Shown: positions 42,186-51,033 of the stretch, in pieces
Layout of the letters: every line of letters starts with the position of its first letter
How positions within the stretch are numbered: the stretch's first letter is position 1
NCBI GenBank assembly: GCA_964423425.1
Contig: CAYRES010000004.1
Location: 62,001 to 126,000, forward strand
Length of the DNA stretch: 64,000 nt
Direction: 5' to 3'
Source: CAYRES01 sp964423425
Lineage (GTDB): Bacteria; Actinomycetota; Thermoleophilia; RBG-16-64-13
Position numbers and translations under genes: made by a program
Notes under the pieces: generated by a model
The model's input: the letters and a program-made list of their open reading frames with translations, nothing else
Told to the model about the DNA's origin: nothing
Databases searched by the model: none

Positions 42186-43241
42186 TCATCTGCTGTCAGT
42201 GGGGGCGGGGGGAATGGTGGCTGCCGGTGCGTGGCCGGGCCGGGCGGATCCGGCGTCGGAGGCAACAGAGCCGTCGGTCGGTGTGGCTTGGGCCCGTACT
42301 TCTGTGTCGTCTATGTCACTGGAGAGGAGGTGCTCCAGGGAAGAGATGGTCGTCTGCGGCACATCGCCCCGCCTGCGGATGATCGCGAGAGTGAGGAGAC
42401 CCAGGGCCCGGTAGGCGGGAAGGGCTTCGGGGGCCTCGGTGTTGAGCGAGAGCAGATGAGTTGCGATGGTACCGGCATCTCCACGGCTGAGCGGCCCCGT
42501 GAGGGCGTCCACCGTGCCCTGCCGCCGCACATTGCTCACGGCGCCCTGCACCAGAGGCATGAAGGCGTGAAGGGCTTGGTCTCGAGGAAGGCCCGCGTCC
42601 GCGAAAAGGCTCTCCGCCAGGTACAGGAGGGAGACGAGATAGTTGCTCGCGATGCAGGCGGCCGCGTGATAAAGGGGGCGCCTCCTCTCATCAAGAAGGA
42701 AGGACCGGCTGCCGAGGGCTTCGGCCAGCGCTGTTCCCATATCGCGGCCCTTCACCTGCTCCGAGGCGATCGCCACCGTGCACCCCCGCAGCCGGTCGGG
42801 ACCGACGGCTGGGTCGCTGAACGTCTGCAGAGGGTGGAATCCGATGGTGATCGCTCCGAGATGCGCGCAGGGATCGAGCGCGGAGACGGGTGTCACGCCG
42901 CTTGTGTGTAGTACGAAGGGCGGTGAGCAGGATGGCATCGCCGGCCCGGCCGAAGAGAGCGCCAGTGCCAGGTCTTCCGCCACGGAGGGTATGGCTGTAT
43001 CGGGTACGGTGAGGAAGTAGGCGTCGACGCCGGTGGCGACCAGCCGGTCGAGTGAACCGGTCGGCTCGAGAGCCAGCAACCGAGCTGCACGCCGGGTGTC
43101 CGGCCCGGGCAGGCCGGAGTACCCTGCGAGCGCAACTCCGGCCTGCCGCAGAGCCAGGGCCAGAGAGGTGCCCAACCTGCCCGCACCGATGATGGCGACA
43201 CGAAGGCCGGTGATGGTGCCGGGGGGAGGTGGTTGAGGCAT
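42186..43241 (-). CDS. Rossmann-fold / DUF2520 protein
   Basis: An NAD(P)-binding Rossmann domain (VAIIGAGRLGTSLALALRQAG, then FLTVPDTAI and HTSGVTPVSAL) is joined to a C-terminal DUF2520 helical domain with GFHPLQTFSDP, YHAAACIASNYLVSLL and LTGPLSRGD. The layout resembles short ketopantoate-reductase-like dehydrogenases, and the family is often beside pantothenate genes; here panC is 35 kb away. About 45 residues at the C-terminus are low complexity. It is the first gene of the leftward group of three. Confidence 0.83.
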   Translation of the reverse strand: MPQPPPPGTITGLRVAIIGAGRLGTSLALALRQAGVALAGYSGLPGPDTRRAARLLALEPTGSLDRLVATGVDAYFLTVPDTAIPSVAEDLALALSSAGPAMPSCSPPFVLHTSGVTPVSALDPCAHLGAITIGFHPLQTFSDPAVGPDRLRGCTVAIASEQVKGRDMGTALAEALGSRSFLLDERRRPLYHAAACIASNYLVSLLYLAESLFADAGLPRDQALHAFMPLVQGAVSNVRRQGTVDALTGPLSRGDAGTIATHLLSLNTEAPEALPAYRALGLLTLAIIRRRGDVPQTTISSLEHLLSSDIDDTEVRAQATPTDGSVASDAGSARPGHAPAATIPPAPTDSR

Positions 43242-43507
43242 ATCCTCACAAGAATGTGCGAGGCGGGCGATAGTGACCTTCCGTTCCAGTTCCGTGTTCA
43301 GATACCAGACTTGGGTACTAGTCGGATGGAGTGCCGGTTAGTAGTATGTATTGCCATCGAGTCGTTGTTCACGGTGCCCGCCGGCTCCGCTCGGTACGCC
43401 TCCCCAAGGGGTAGGCATCCGCAGCCCACGGGCGCACGCGTAGGATAACAACATGCATATGGGTTAACAAGCTGGTAACAAGGGCCCGTGTGAAAGGGGT
43501 TCGGCCG

Positions 43508-43828
43508 ATGGAGAAGCGGTTGACACGTTCTCGAGATAACAAGATGCTCTGCGGTGTGGCCACGGGCATGGCGAACTATCTCAATGTCGATCCGACCATT
43601 ATCAGGCTGGCCTGGGTGATAGCCGTGCTTCTGCCAGGCCCCAATCTCATCATCCTGGTTGCGTATCTCATTCTGTGCCTGGTGATTCCGGAGGAGGCGC
43701 CGCCACCACCCGTCGGGCACTCTGCGAATCAGCAGACGCCCACCGGGCCTCCGCCCGTGAGCCCACCGCCGGCGCAGGGCGGCGAGGCGCCCTCGGCCGG
43801 GGAACCCGGAGCACAGCGGATAGGATGA
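43508..43828 (+). CDS. PspC-domain membrane protein
   Basis: An N-terminal PspC domain (LTRSRDNKMLCGVATGMANYLNVDPTIIRLAWV) runs into a hydrophobic helix (VIAVLLPGPNLIILVAYLILCLVI), then a Pro-rich tail of about 40 residues. PspC proteins sense or respond to envelope stress. ATG 43508 follows AAAGGGG; GTG 43490 is an alternative. It lies seven bases before the FmdB-like gene. Confidence 0.85.
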   Translation: MEKRLTRSRDNKMLCGVATGMANYLNVDPTIIRLAWVIAVLLPGPNLIILVAYLILCLVIPEEAPPPPVGHSANQQTPTGPPPVSPPPAQGGEAPSAGEPGAQRIG

Positions 43829-43835
43829 TGCACCC

Positions 43836-44054
43836 GTGCCTATCTACGAGTACAGGTGTAGAGAGTGCCTCAAACGGTTTGAGGAGCTTGTCAGCTTGGC
43901 TTCCGCTGACGATGTCTGGCCCTGTCCGCGATGCGCCTGCACGAACACCGAGCGGCTGCTCTCGTCGTTCGCCTTGCGGGTGGAGGGAGGCAGTGGTTCA
44001 GGATCCGGCAAGAACTGCTCCACGTGCAGCAGGAGCTCATGCTCCACGTGCTGA
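43836..44054 (+). CDS. FmdB-family zinc ribbon protein
   Basis: A 72-residue protein with the FmdB N-terminus MPIYEYRCRECLKRFEELV and a second CPRC, together a four-Cys zinc ribbon. A Gly-Ser stretch and a Cys-rich tail (NCSTCSRSSCSTC) follow and may bind a second metal. The start is GTG. Role unknown; members are often called regulatory proteins without proof. Confidence 0.85.
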   Translation: MPIYEYRCRECLKRFEELVSLASADDVWPCPRCACTNTERLLSSFALRVEGGSGSGSGKNCSTCSRSSCSTC

Positions 44055-44093
44055 CCGGGTCTGTGTCGTCGTACCCCACAAGGAAGTGCCGTC

Positions 44094-44936
44094 ATGACGC
44101 GTGCTGAAGCGGCCGCTGCAGAGCAGCTCTCGGTCCTGCAGGAGGGGCTCAGGGGGTGCAGGGAATGTGGCCTGTGTGCAGAGCGCACCCAGGTGGTGTT
44201 CGGTGTCGGCGACCCCTGTGCTCAACTCATGTTCGTGGGGGAAGGCCCGGGGTTCCATGAGGATCGGCAGGGCGAGCCCTTCGTGGGTCAAGCCGGAAAG
44301 CTGTTGAACGAGCTACTGGCCGACATCGGCCTCACCCGGGCCGATGTGTACATCGCCAACGTGGTGAAGTGCCGGCCTCCCAACAATCGCGACCCGCTTC
44401 CGGACGAGATAGCCGTCTGCAGCCCCAAGCTCATGGAGCAGATTCGTATCATCCGGCCTCATGTGCTCTGTACGCTGGGACGCTTCGCCTCTCATCTCAT
44501 CGGTTCGACGCAGGCACCCATGGGCGCCATTCGCGGCAAGGCGAAAGACATGGAGGTGGCCGGGGTGCCGGTCATCGTGTTTCCCGTCTACCATCCGGCG
44601 GCGGCGCTCTACACTCCCGCCAACAAGGAGATCTTGCGGGAGGACTTCCGCCGCCTCCGCGTGCTTCTCGACCGGGGTCACTCCGCGCTTCGTACTTCTC
44701 AGACAGCGGAAGGGCCTCCCTGCAGTGGGGAGGAGGACTCCCTGGGTCAGGAGGCCATCACGCCAGTTGCGGCAGGCGGGCCATTCTCCTCGCATGTGTC
44801 CTCCGCAGATGCGCCCTCCTCCTCGGCTGCGCCCCCCTACGCAGACGCGCCCACGGCCGCCACGACGGACGGCGAGGAGCCCCTTCCGGCAGGGGCCAGT
44901 GCAGGCGAAGACACGGAGCAGCTCAAGCTGTGGTAG
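44094..44936 (+). CDS. udg: Family 4 uracil-DNA glycosylase with C-terminal clamp-like motif
   Basis: Iron-sulfur uracil-DNA glycosylase that removes uracil from deaminated DNA. The cluster Cys fit C22, C25, C93 and C109; GEGPGFHEDRQGEPFVGQAG is the uracil pocket and YHPAAAL carries the second active-site motif. The core ends near residue 195. A tail of about 80 residues, rich in Ala, Ser, Pro and Glu, ends in QLKLW at the very C-terminus, which resembles a beta-clamp-binding peptide. The stop overlaps the start of tsaE. Confidence 0.92.
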   Translation: MTRAEAAAAEQLSVLQEGLRGCRECGLCAERTQVVFGVGDPCAQLMFVGEGPGFHEDRQGEPFVGQAGKLLNELLADIGLTRADVYIANVVKCRPPNNRDPLPDEIAVCSPKLMEQIRIIRPHVLCTLGRFASHLIGSTQAPMGAIRGKAKDMEVAGVPVIVFPVYHPAAALYTPANKEILREDFRRLRVLLDRGHSALRTSQTAEGPPCSGEEDSLGQEAITPVAAGGPFSSHVSSADAPSSSAAPPYADAPTAATTDGEEPLPAGASAGEDTEQLKLW

Positions 44937-45388
44937 TGCTTCGCTGCACGGCTCTCAATCTCAGTGGGCTTCAGGCTCTCGCCGAGCGGCTTGCCCGGGT
45001 GCTCCACCCTGGTGATCTCGTGCTCCTCATGGGTCCTTTGGGCTCGGGCAAGACCGAATTCGTCCGCTGTCTGGCGCAGCCGCTGGGACTGCTTGATGCG
45101 GTGCGCAGCCCCTCGTTCACCATCGCGAACGTCTATCGGGGCCGGGTGACCGTGAACCACTTGGATCTCTACCGGCTTGAGCACATAGCCGACGAGGACA
45201 CCTTGGCCCTCGAGGAGTACCTCTCACCCGATGCCGTCACGTTGGTGGAGTGGCCGGAAGCGGGTGGCGACAGGCTTCCTGCCCCGCAGTGGGTGATCAG
45301 GTTCGAACACGATACGCTCTCAACGAGGAACGTTGAGGTGGAAGCGGGTTCGCGGGTGGAGGCGGCCCGTTTCGAGAGGGCGGGATGA
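44930..45388 (+). CDS. tsaE: tRNA t6A biosynthesis ATPase TsaE
   Basis: Small P-loop ATPase that resets the TsaB-TsaD complex during t6A37 formation. GPLGSGKTEFVR (Walker A), SPSFTIANVY, HLDLYRL and LVEWPE are all present in about 152 residues. The start is GTG 44930 or GTG 44936, both overlapping the end of the glycosylase gene. It ends with a four-base ATGA overlap with tsaB. Confidence 0.93.
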   Translation: MVVLRCTALNLSGLQALAERLARVLHPGDLVLLMGPLGSGKTEFVRCLAQPLGLLDAVRSPSFTIANVYRGRVTVNHLDLYRLEHIADEDTLALEEYLSPDAVTLVEWPEAGGDRLPAPQWVIRFEHDTLSTRNVEVEAGSRVEAARFERAG

Positions 45389-46446
45389 TGCCGGGCACCC
45401 TGGTTCTCTGCATGGATTCGGCGACGGATGTCTGTAGTGTGGCTGCAGTCGGTGTCTTGGGAAAGGATGCCGGGCGCCTCTTGGCCGAGCGTATGGAGGG
45501 AGGTGAGAGGCTGAGGGCGGCGCAGCTTCTTCTTCCCATGGCGTCGGCGGTGTTGGCCGAGGTAGGCGCTGAGGCGGAGGACATCGCTGCTGTCGTGGTG
45601 GGAACCGGTCCGGGAACGTTCACCGGAGTGCGCATCGCGGTGGCCACCGCGCGGGCCTTGGCGCTCTCTCTCGAGGTGCCCGTGTTCGGTGTGACCTCGT
45701 TGGCGGCCTTGGCGTCGGAAGCTGCTGCGCACGCAGCGGGGGACCAAGCTGTCCGGGCGGCGCAGGTGGCTGCGGTCTCGGCAGACACGGCGGCTGCGGA
45801 GGTGGACCCGGCTGCCGCGGAGGTGGACCCGGCTGCCGCGGCGGGGACGGTGGATCTCTCGGAGGCGGAGATTGTGGACCACTCCGAGCGGCAGGGGAGC
45901 CTTCTCGTCCCGATTGTCGACGCACGGCGCGGCCAGGTATTCGCGGCCGTGTTCGAGAGCCGGCGGCCCAGGGGTACCTGCGGGGCCGGGGACGCGCCGT
46001 GCGGCTTGGCTGAGGAAGGACCCGTGTGGCAGAAGGTGGGTCCGCTGCGGGCGATTGACTCGGCCGACCTCGTGGAGTGGGCCGCGGGGCAGGCGGACGG
46101 TAGGCCGTTGTGCATTGCCGGGCGGGCCGAACTCGTTCCCGAACCCATCCGTACCCGGGAGGGCGTCCGTTTCGCTCCCATAGAGGTCCGTGCCGGCGCT
46201 TTGGTGGAGGGGCAGGAGTTGCTGGGTCCGTCTGTGTCGCGCGGCTGCGGATGCGGAGAAGGTCCATCCGGAGAAGACTTTCTCGGCCCTACCCTGCTCG
46301 CCGTGCTCGCGGGGATGGTGACCGGGGAGAAGCCGGAGGCGGCCGCCCCCGGGCTTCTGGGCAGCCCGGAGTGTGTGCGTCCCCTCTACATACGCCCGCC
46401 CGATGCCGATCTCCACATCCAGAAGATGAAGCAGCCCTTCGCATGA
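45385..46446 (+). CDS. tsaB: tRNA t6A biosynthesis protein TsaB, with an inserted Ala-rich segment
   Basis: Partner of TsaD in making t6A. The N-terminal actin-like half is typical: LCMDSATDVCSVA, RAAQLLLPMASAVL, VVVGTGPGTFTGVRI and ALALSLEVPVFGVTSLAAL. At 353 residues it is much longer than the usual 220-240. After LASEAAAHAAG an Ala/Glu/Val/Asp-rich insert of about 45 residues contains a duplicated seven-residue unit, before the normal VPIVDARRGQVFAAVF resumes. The C-terminus also has a Cys-rich CGCGEG stretch. It sits in tsaE-tsaB-rimI-tsaD with overlapping genes. Confidence 0.88.
   Translation: MMPGTLVLCMDSATDVCSVAAVGVLGKDAGRLLAERMEGGERLRAAQLLLPMASAVLAEVGAEAEDIAAVVVGTGPGTFTGVRIAVATARALALSLEVPVFGVTSLAALASEAAAHAAGDQAVRAAQVAAVSADTAAAEVDPAAAEVDPAAAAGTVDLSEAEIVDHSERQGSLLVPIVDARRGQVFAAVFESRRPRGTCGAGDAPCGLAEEGPVWQKVGPLRAIDSADLVEWAAGQADGRPLCIAGRAELVPEPIRTREGVRFAPIEVRAGALVEGQELLGPSVSRGCGCGEGPSGEDFLGPTLLAVLAGMVTGEKPEAAAPGLLGSPECVRPLYIRPPDADLHIQKMKQPFA
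45796..45837 (+). repeat. 21-bp tandem duplication inside tsaB
   Basis: Two perfect copies of a 21-base unit starting GCGGAGGTGG lie at 45796-45816 and 45817-45837. They keep the frame and encode AEVDPAA twice, in the insert of TsaB. Confidence 0.9.
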
Positions 46447-46991
46447 GGGCGGGTGCCGGACATGTTCGGGGGGCGTATCCTCACTCGAGCAAGGGTTTCG
46501 TCGTGCGCCCCCTCCGGGTCGCCGATCTCCCGGCGGTGGTTGCCATCGAGCGGGCATCGTTTCTCTCACCGTGGTCTGAGGAGATGCTGGCCGAAGAGAT
46601 CGCGCAGCACCAGGGAGTGTCGCTTGCAGCTGCGCGCCCGGGAGATGTGGTGGCGGCATATGTACTGTGCCGGCTCTACGGTGACATGTGGCACGTCCTG
46701 AGTCTCGCCGTGGCCCCCAAGGAGCGAAGACGTGGAGCCGGCAGGCTTCTCATGGAGCGGTTCTTGGCTTTGGCCGATACCACCGGAGTGCCGGCCACGC
46801 TTGAGGTGCGGCCCTCGAATCATGCGGCGGTGGGGTTGTATGAGCAGATAGGTTTTGAGATCGCTGGAACCCGGAGAGGGTACTACGGCGACACCGGGGA
46901 GGATGCCCTCATGATGACCCGGCCGGTGGCGACACTCACGGCCTGCAGACAGGTACAGGGCGGGGGCGGAGGGCGGGTGGAGCCGTGCTAG
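46443..46991 (+). CDS. rimI: Ribosomal protein alanine N-acetyltransferase
   Basis: GNAT-family acetyltransferase. The fold starts at VVRPLRVADLPAVVAIE, acetyl-CoA binding is at LAVAPKERRRGAGRLLM, and the C-terminal EVRPSNHAAVGLYEQIGFEIAGTRRGYYGDTGEDALMM pattern is typical of RimI. ATG 46443 overlaps the tsaB stop as ATGA and yields 182 residues with a C-terminal extension. The stop region overlaps tsaD by seven bases. RimI beside TsaB-TsaD is a common arrangement. Confidence 0.92.
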   Translation: MRAGAGHVRGAYPHSSKGFVVRPLRVADLPAVVAIERASFLSPWSEEMLAEEIAQHQGVSLAAARPGDVVAAYVLCRLYGDMWHVLSLAVAPKERRRGAGRLLMERFLALADTTGVPATLEVRPSNHAAVGLYEQIGFEIAGTRRGYYGDTGEDALMMTRPVATLTACRQVQGGGGGRVEPC

Positions 46992-48022
46992 CAGGCAAGG
47001 CGGCGGGGAATCTCCTTGCGATCGAGACCTCGTGTGACGACACCTCGGTTGCGGTGATGAGCGGCTCCGGTGAACTGCTCTCGTCACTGGTGCACAGCCA
47101 GGACGTGATTCACGAGAAGTACGGGGGCGTGGTTCCGGAAGTCGCGAGCCGGGCGCATGTCGAACGGGCGACCGTGGTCGTGCGCGAGGCCCTCGGAGAA
47201 GCCGGAGTCTCATTCGACTCGCTCGGGGCCGTGGCGGTGACGGTCGGGCCCGGACTGGTCGGGGCTCTGCTCATCGGCCTGCACACGGCCAAGGCGATTG
47301 CCTGGTCGCGACGGCTGCCGCTCATACCGGTCAACCATCTGCATGGCCATCTGGGGGCCGTGTGGCTGGCCGATCCGGAGGCGCCCTTCCCCGTTGTGAC
47401 GCTCGTCGCCTCGGGCGGGCATACCCAACTCGTACGCATGGAAGATCGGCGGACGTTCACGTTGCTCGGTCAGACGCGGGACGATGCGGCCGGTGAAGCC
47501 TTCGACAAAGGCGCCCGTCTACTCGGATTGGGCTACCCCGGGGGCAGGGAACTCGATCAACTGGCCGAGAGGGGTGACCCCTTCCGGTTCGAATTTCCCG
47601 TGGCTCTTCGCGGCAAGGGAAGGCTCGATTTCTCTTTCAGCGGAGTCAAGACCGCGCTCTACTACACCCTGCGCGATATGGCGCCTGCCGACCGGCAGGC
47701 CGCCGCCGCCGATATTGCCGCCTCCTACCGCCGGGCCATCGTTGAAGCGCTTATGGCGAAGCTGGTCTTGGCCGCGCGCCGGAATGGTGCCCGCACGCTG
47801 GCCATCGCCGGTGGAGTGGCCGCTAACTCCTTGCTCAGGAGGAGGGTGCAGCGAGAGGGTGCGGCGGTTGGATGCCACGTGGTCGTTCCGGAGTTCCGCT
47901 TCTGCACCGATAACGCCGCCATGATCGCTGCGGCCGCTCGCGAGGGCACGCCGGTCGCCTTTCCCGAGTATCTGGGCCTCGAAGCCAGGGCCGGATTGGC
48001 GCTCGGCGAGCGTGGCTTCTGA
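46985..48022 (+). CDS. tsaD: tRNA N6-threonylcarbamoyladenosine transferase TsaD
   Basis: Transfers threonylcarbamoyl to A37 of ANN-decoding tRNAs. LAIETSCDDTSVAVM, SRAHVE, the iron-binding HLHGH in VNHLHGHLGAVW, VASGGHTQLV, GEAFDKGARLLGLGYPGG, LDFSFSGVKTA, AGGVAANSLLR and CTDNAAMIAAA are all in order. The 345-residue length is normal and the start is GTG. It closes the t6A operon. Confidence 0.97.
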   Translation: MLAGKAAGNLLAIETSCDDTSVAVMSGSGELLSSLVHSQDVIHEKYGGVVPEVASRAHVERATVVVREALGEAGVSFDSLGAVAVTVGPGLVGALLIGLHTAKAIAWSRRLPLIPVNHLHGHLGAVWLADPEAPFPVVTLVASGGHTQLVRMEDRRTFTLLGQTRDDAAGEAFDKGARLLGLGYPGGRELDQLAERGDPFRFEFPVALRGKGRLDFSFSGVKTALYYTLRDMAPADRQAAAADIAASYRRAIVEALMAKLVLAARRNGARTLAIAGGVAANSLLRRRVQREGAAVGCHVVVPEFRFCTDNAAMIAAAAREGTPVAFPEYLGLEARAGLALGERGF

Positions 48023-48047
48023 ATCGGTTGTTCCTGAGCCGGTCCGA

Positions 48048-48112
48048 TTGACAATATCTGACGGTGGACGTATCATAGCCCTGGTTTGGCACTCACCATG
48101 GGCGAGTGCCAA
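48048..48112 (+). promoter_or_regulatory. groES promoter with CIRCE element
   Basis: TTGACA (48048-48053), a 17-base spacer and TATCAT (48071-48076) form a strong housekeeping promoter. Ten bases further, TTGGCACTC (48086-48094) and GAGTGCCAA (48104-48112) with a 9-base spacer form a perfect CIRCE inverted repeat, the binding site of the HrcA repressor. It overlaps the start of the transcript. Confidence 0.93.
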
Positions 48113-48180
48113 GCAGAGAGAAGGCGGGCCGCGGGGCTCGCACCCGTTGGATCACCATTGTTACGTCAGGAGGACCGCAT

Positions 48181-48465
48181 ATGAAGCTTGTGCCGCTCGA
48201 GGACAGGGTCATCGTCAAGATCCTGGAAGAGGAAGAGAAGACCGTGTCCGGCATCGTATTGCCCGATACCGCGAAAGAGAAGCCCCAGAAGGCGAAGGTT
48301 CTGGCCGTGGGTCCCGGCCGCTATGAGGGCGAGAAGCTCGTTGCGGTCGATCTGAAAGAGGGCGATATCGTCGTCTTTGCAAAGTACGGCGGCACCGAAG
48401 TGAAGGTCGACGGCGAGGAGCTCCTCATTCTGAGGGCGTCCGACGTTCTGGCCAAAGTTGAGTAA
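48181..48465 (+). CDS. groS: Co-chaperonin GroES
   Basis: Seven-subunit lid of the chaperonin, 94 residues: KLVPLEDRVIVKILEEEEKT, the mobile loop SGIVLPDTAKEKPQKAKV, and GDIVVFAKYGGTEVKVDGEELLILR. ATG 48181 follows AGGAGG. It is under the CIRCE promoter and is followed by groEL. Confidence 0.98.
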   Translation: MKLVPLEDRVIVKILEEEEKTVSGIVLPDTAKEKPQKAKVLAVGPGRYEGEKLVAVDLKEGDIVVFAKYGGTEVKVDGEELLILRASDVLAKVE

Positions 48466-48529
48466 CAGTCCACGAGAACGCTGACGCATCAGTCGTTCAC
48501 GTCCCCTATTCCAGGAGGCAAGGAAGTCT

Positions 48530-50167
<1,638 letters not shown>

Positions 50168-50195
50168 GAGGGGCTCTGCCTTTTCGCGTCCGCGA

Positions 50196-50231
50196 GAAGA
50201 GGGGGCCGGCCGGAAGGCCGGCCCCCTCTTC
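50196..50231 (+). terminator. groESL terminator
   Basis: A perfect 16-bp stem, GAAGAGGGGGCCGGCC with its complement, with a GGAA tetraloop, 28 bases after groEL. Confidence 0.85.
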
Positions 50232-50435
50232 CGGTTCGGTGCCTGCTCCGGCCTTTCCGCTCCGGACCGTGTGGGCCGGAGTCCTTGGGGAGGACGATTG
50301 AGTGCTCTTGGTAGTGATACACTGGGTTCACCGAAGGGGGTTTCAAAAGCGTCTGGGCGGGTTATTGTGCTGCAGTAAGCGACGGTACGCGGGTCGTTCC
50401 CTTGCGGTCGCGGCCTACGTTTCGAGGAGGAATGT

Positions 50436-50816
50436 ATGAGTGATAGGGCGGAAAAGGCCTTCGAGGAGATGTTGGATATCTCCACTGACATGGACAAAGC
50501 CATCTTGTTCTCCGGTGACGAGATACTGGCGTCCAATTTTCCCGAGAACCTGAATGCGGCAATGCTGGGCAAGGCCACTGAACTCAGCGTCATGGGCAAT
50601 GCGAGGGCGGAGGACATGAGTTCGGCACCGCTCACCCAACTGGTGGTCGACACGAGTCTGGGTATGGTCTTTCTTGTGAAAGAAGCGGACGCAGCTGGCA
50701 TGGGTGTGTTGGCCACAGGGAAGAAGGACAGCCGGATCGGGCTGGTGTTCTACGACATGAAGACCTGCATACGCGATGCTCAGGAAGAGGAAGACACGGA
50801 GGCAAGTGAGGAATGA
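50436..50816 (+). CDS. Roadblock/LC7-like small protein
   Basis: A 126-residue acidic protein. The pattern KAILFSGDEILASNFPENL, then LTQLVVDTSLGMVFLVKEA and GVLATGKKDSRIGLVFYDMKTCI, resembles the roadblock/LC7 fold, which in bacteria often partners small GTPases or acts as a dimeric scaffold. No GTPase gene is adjacent. ATG 50436 follows CGAGGAGG. The stop overlaps the next small gene as ATGA. Confidence 0.65.
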   Translation: MSDRAEKAFEEMLDISTDMDKAILFSGDEILASNFPENLNAAMLGKATELSVMGNARAEDMSSAPLTQLVVDTSLGMVFLVKEADAAGMGVLATGKKDSRIGLVFYDMKTCIRDAQEEEDTEASEE

Positions 50817-51028
50817 AAACGCTGACCAAGGTTCTTGCCATAGTGGCGGGCGCGGCGGCGCTCGCCGGTGGTGTCTACTACTACTTCTTCATGCGCGAGA
50901 AGAAGCCGCAGGTCGAGCTGTACTTCGACGATGGTTCCATGCTCGCTTTGCCGGGTTCGGCGCCAGAGGCGGCCGAATTCCTCGACGTGGCTGAGGAGAT
51001 TCTGTCCAGCATTCCGGTGTCTGCATAG
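50813..51028 (+). CDS. Small single-span membrane protein
   Basis: Seventy-one residues: a short basic N-terminus, one hydrophobic helix (VLAIVAGAAALAGGVYYYFFM), a basic stop (REKKP), then a short acidic outside or cytoplasmic tail containing VELYFDDGSMLAL. No family recognised. It is translationally coupled to the roadblock-like gene, so the two probably act together, perhaps by tethering it to the membrane. Confidence 0.65.
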   Translation: MKTLTKVLAIVAGAAALAGGVYYYFFMREKKPQVELYFDDGSMLALPGSAPEAAEFLDVAEEILSSIPVSA

Positions 51029-51033
51029 CCGCC

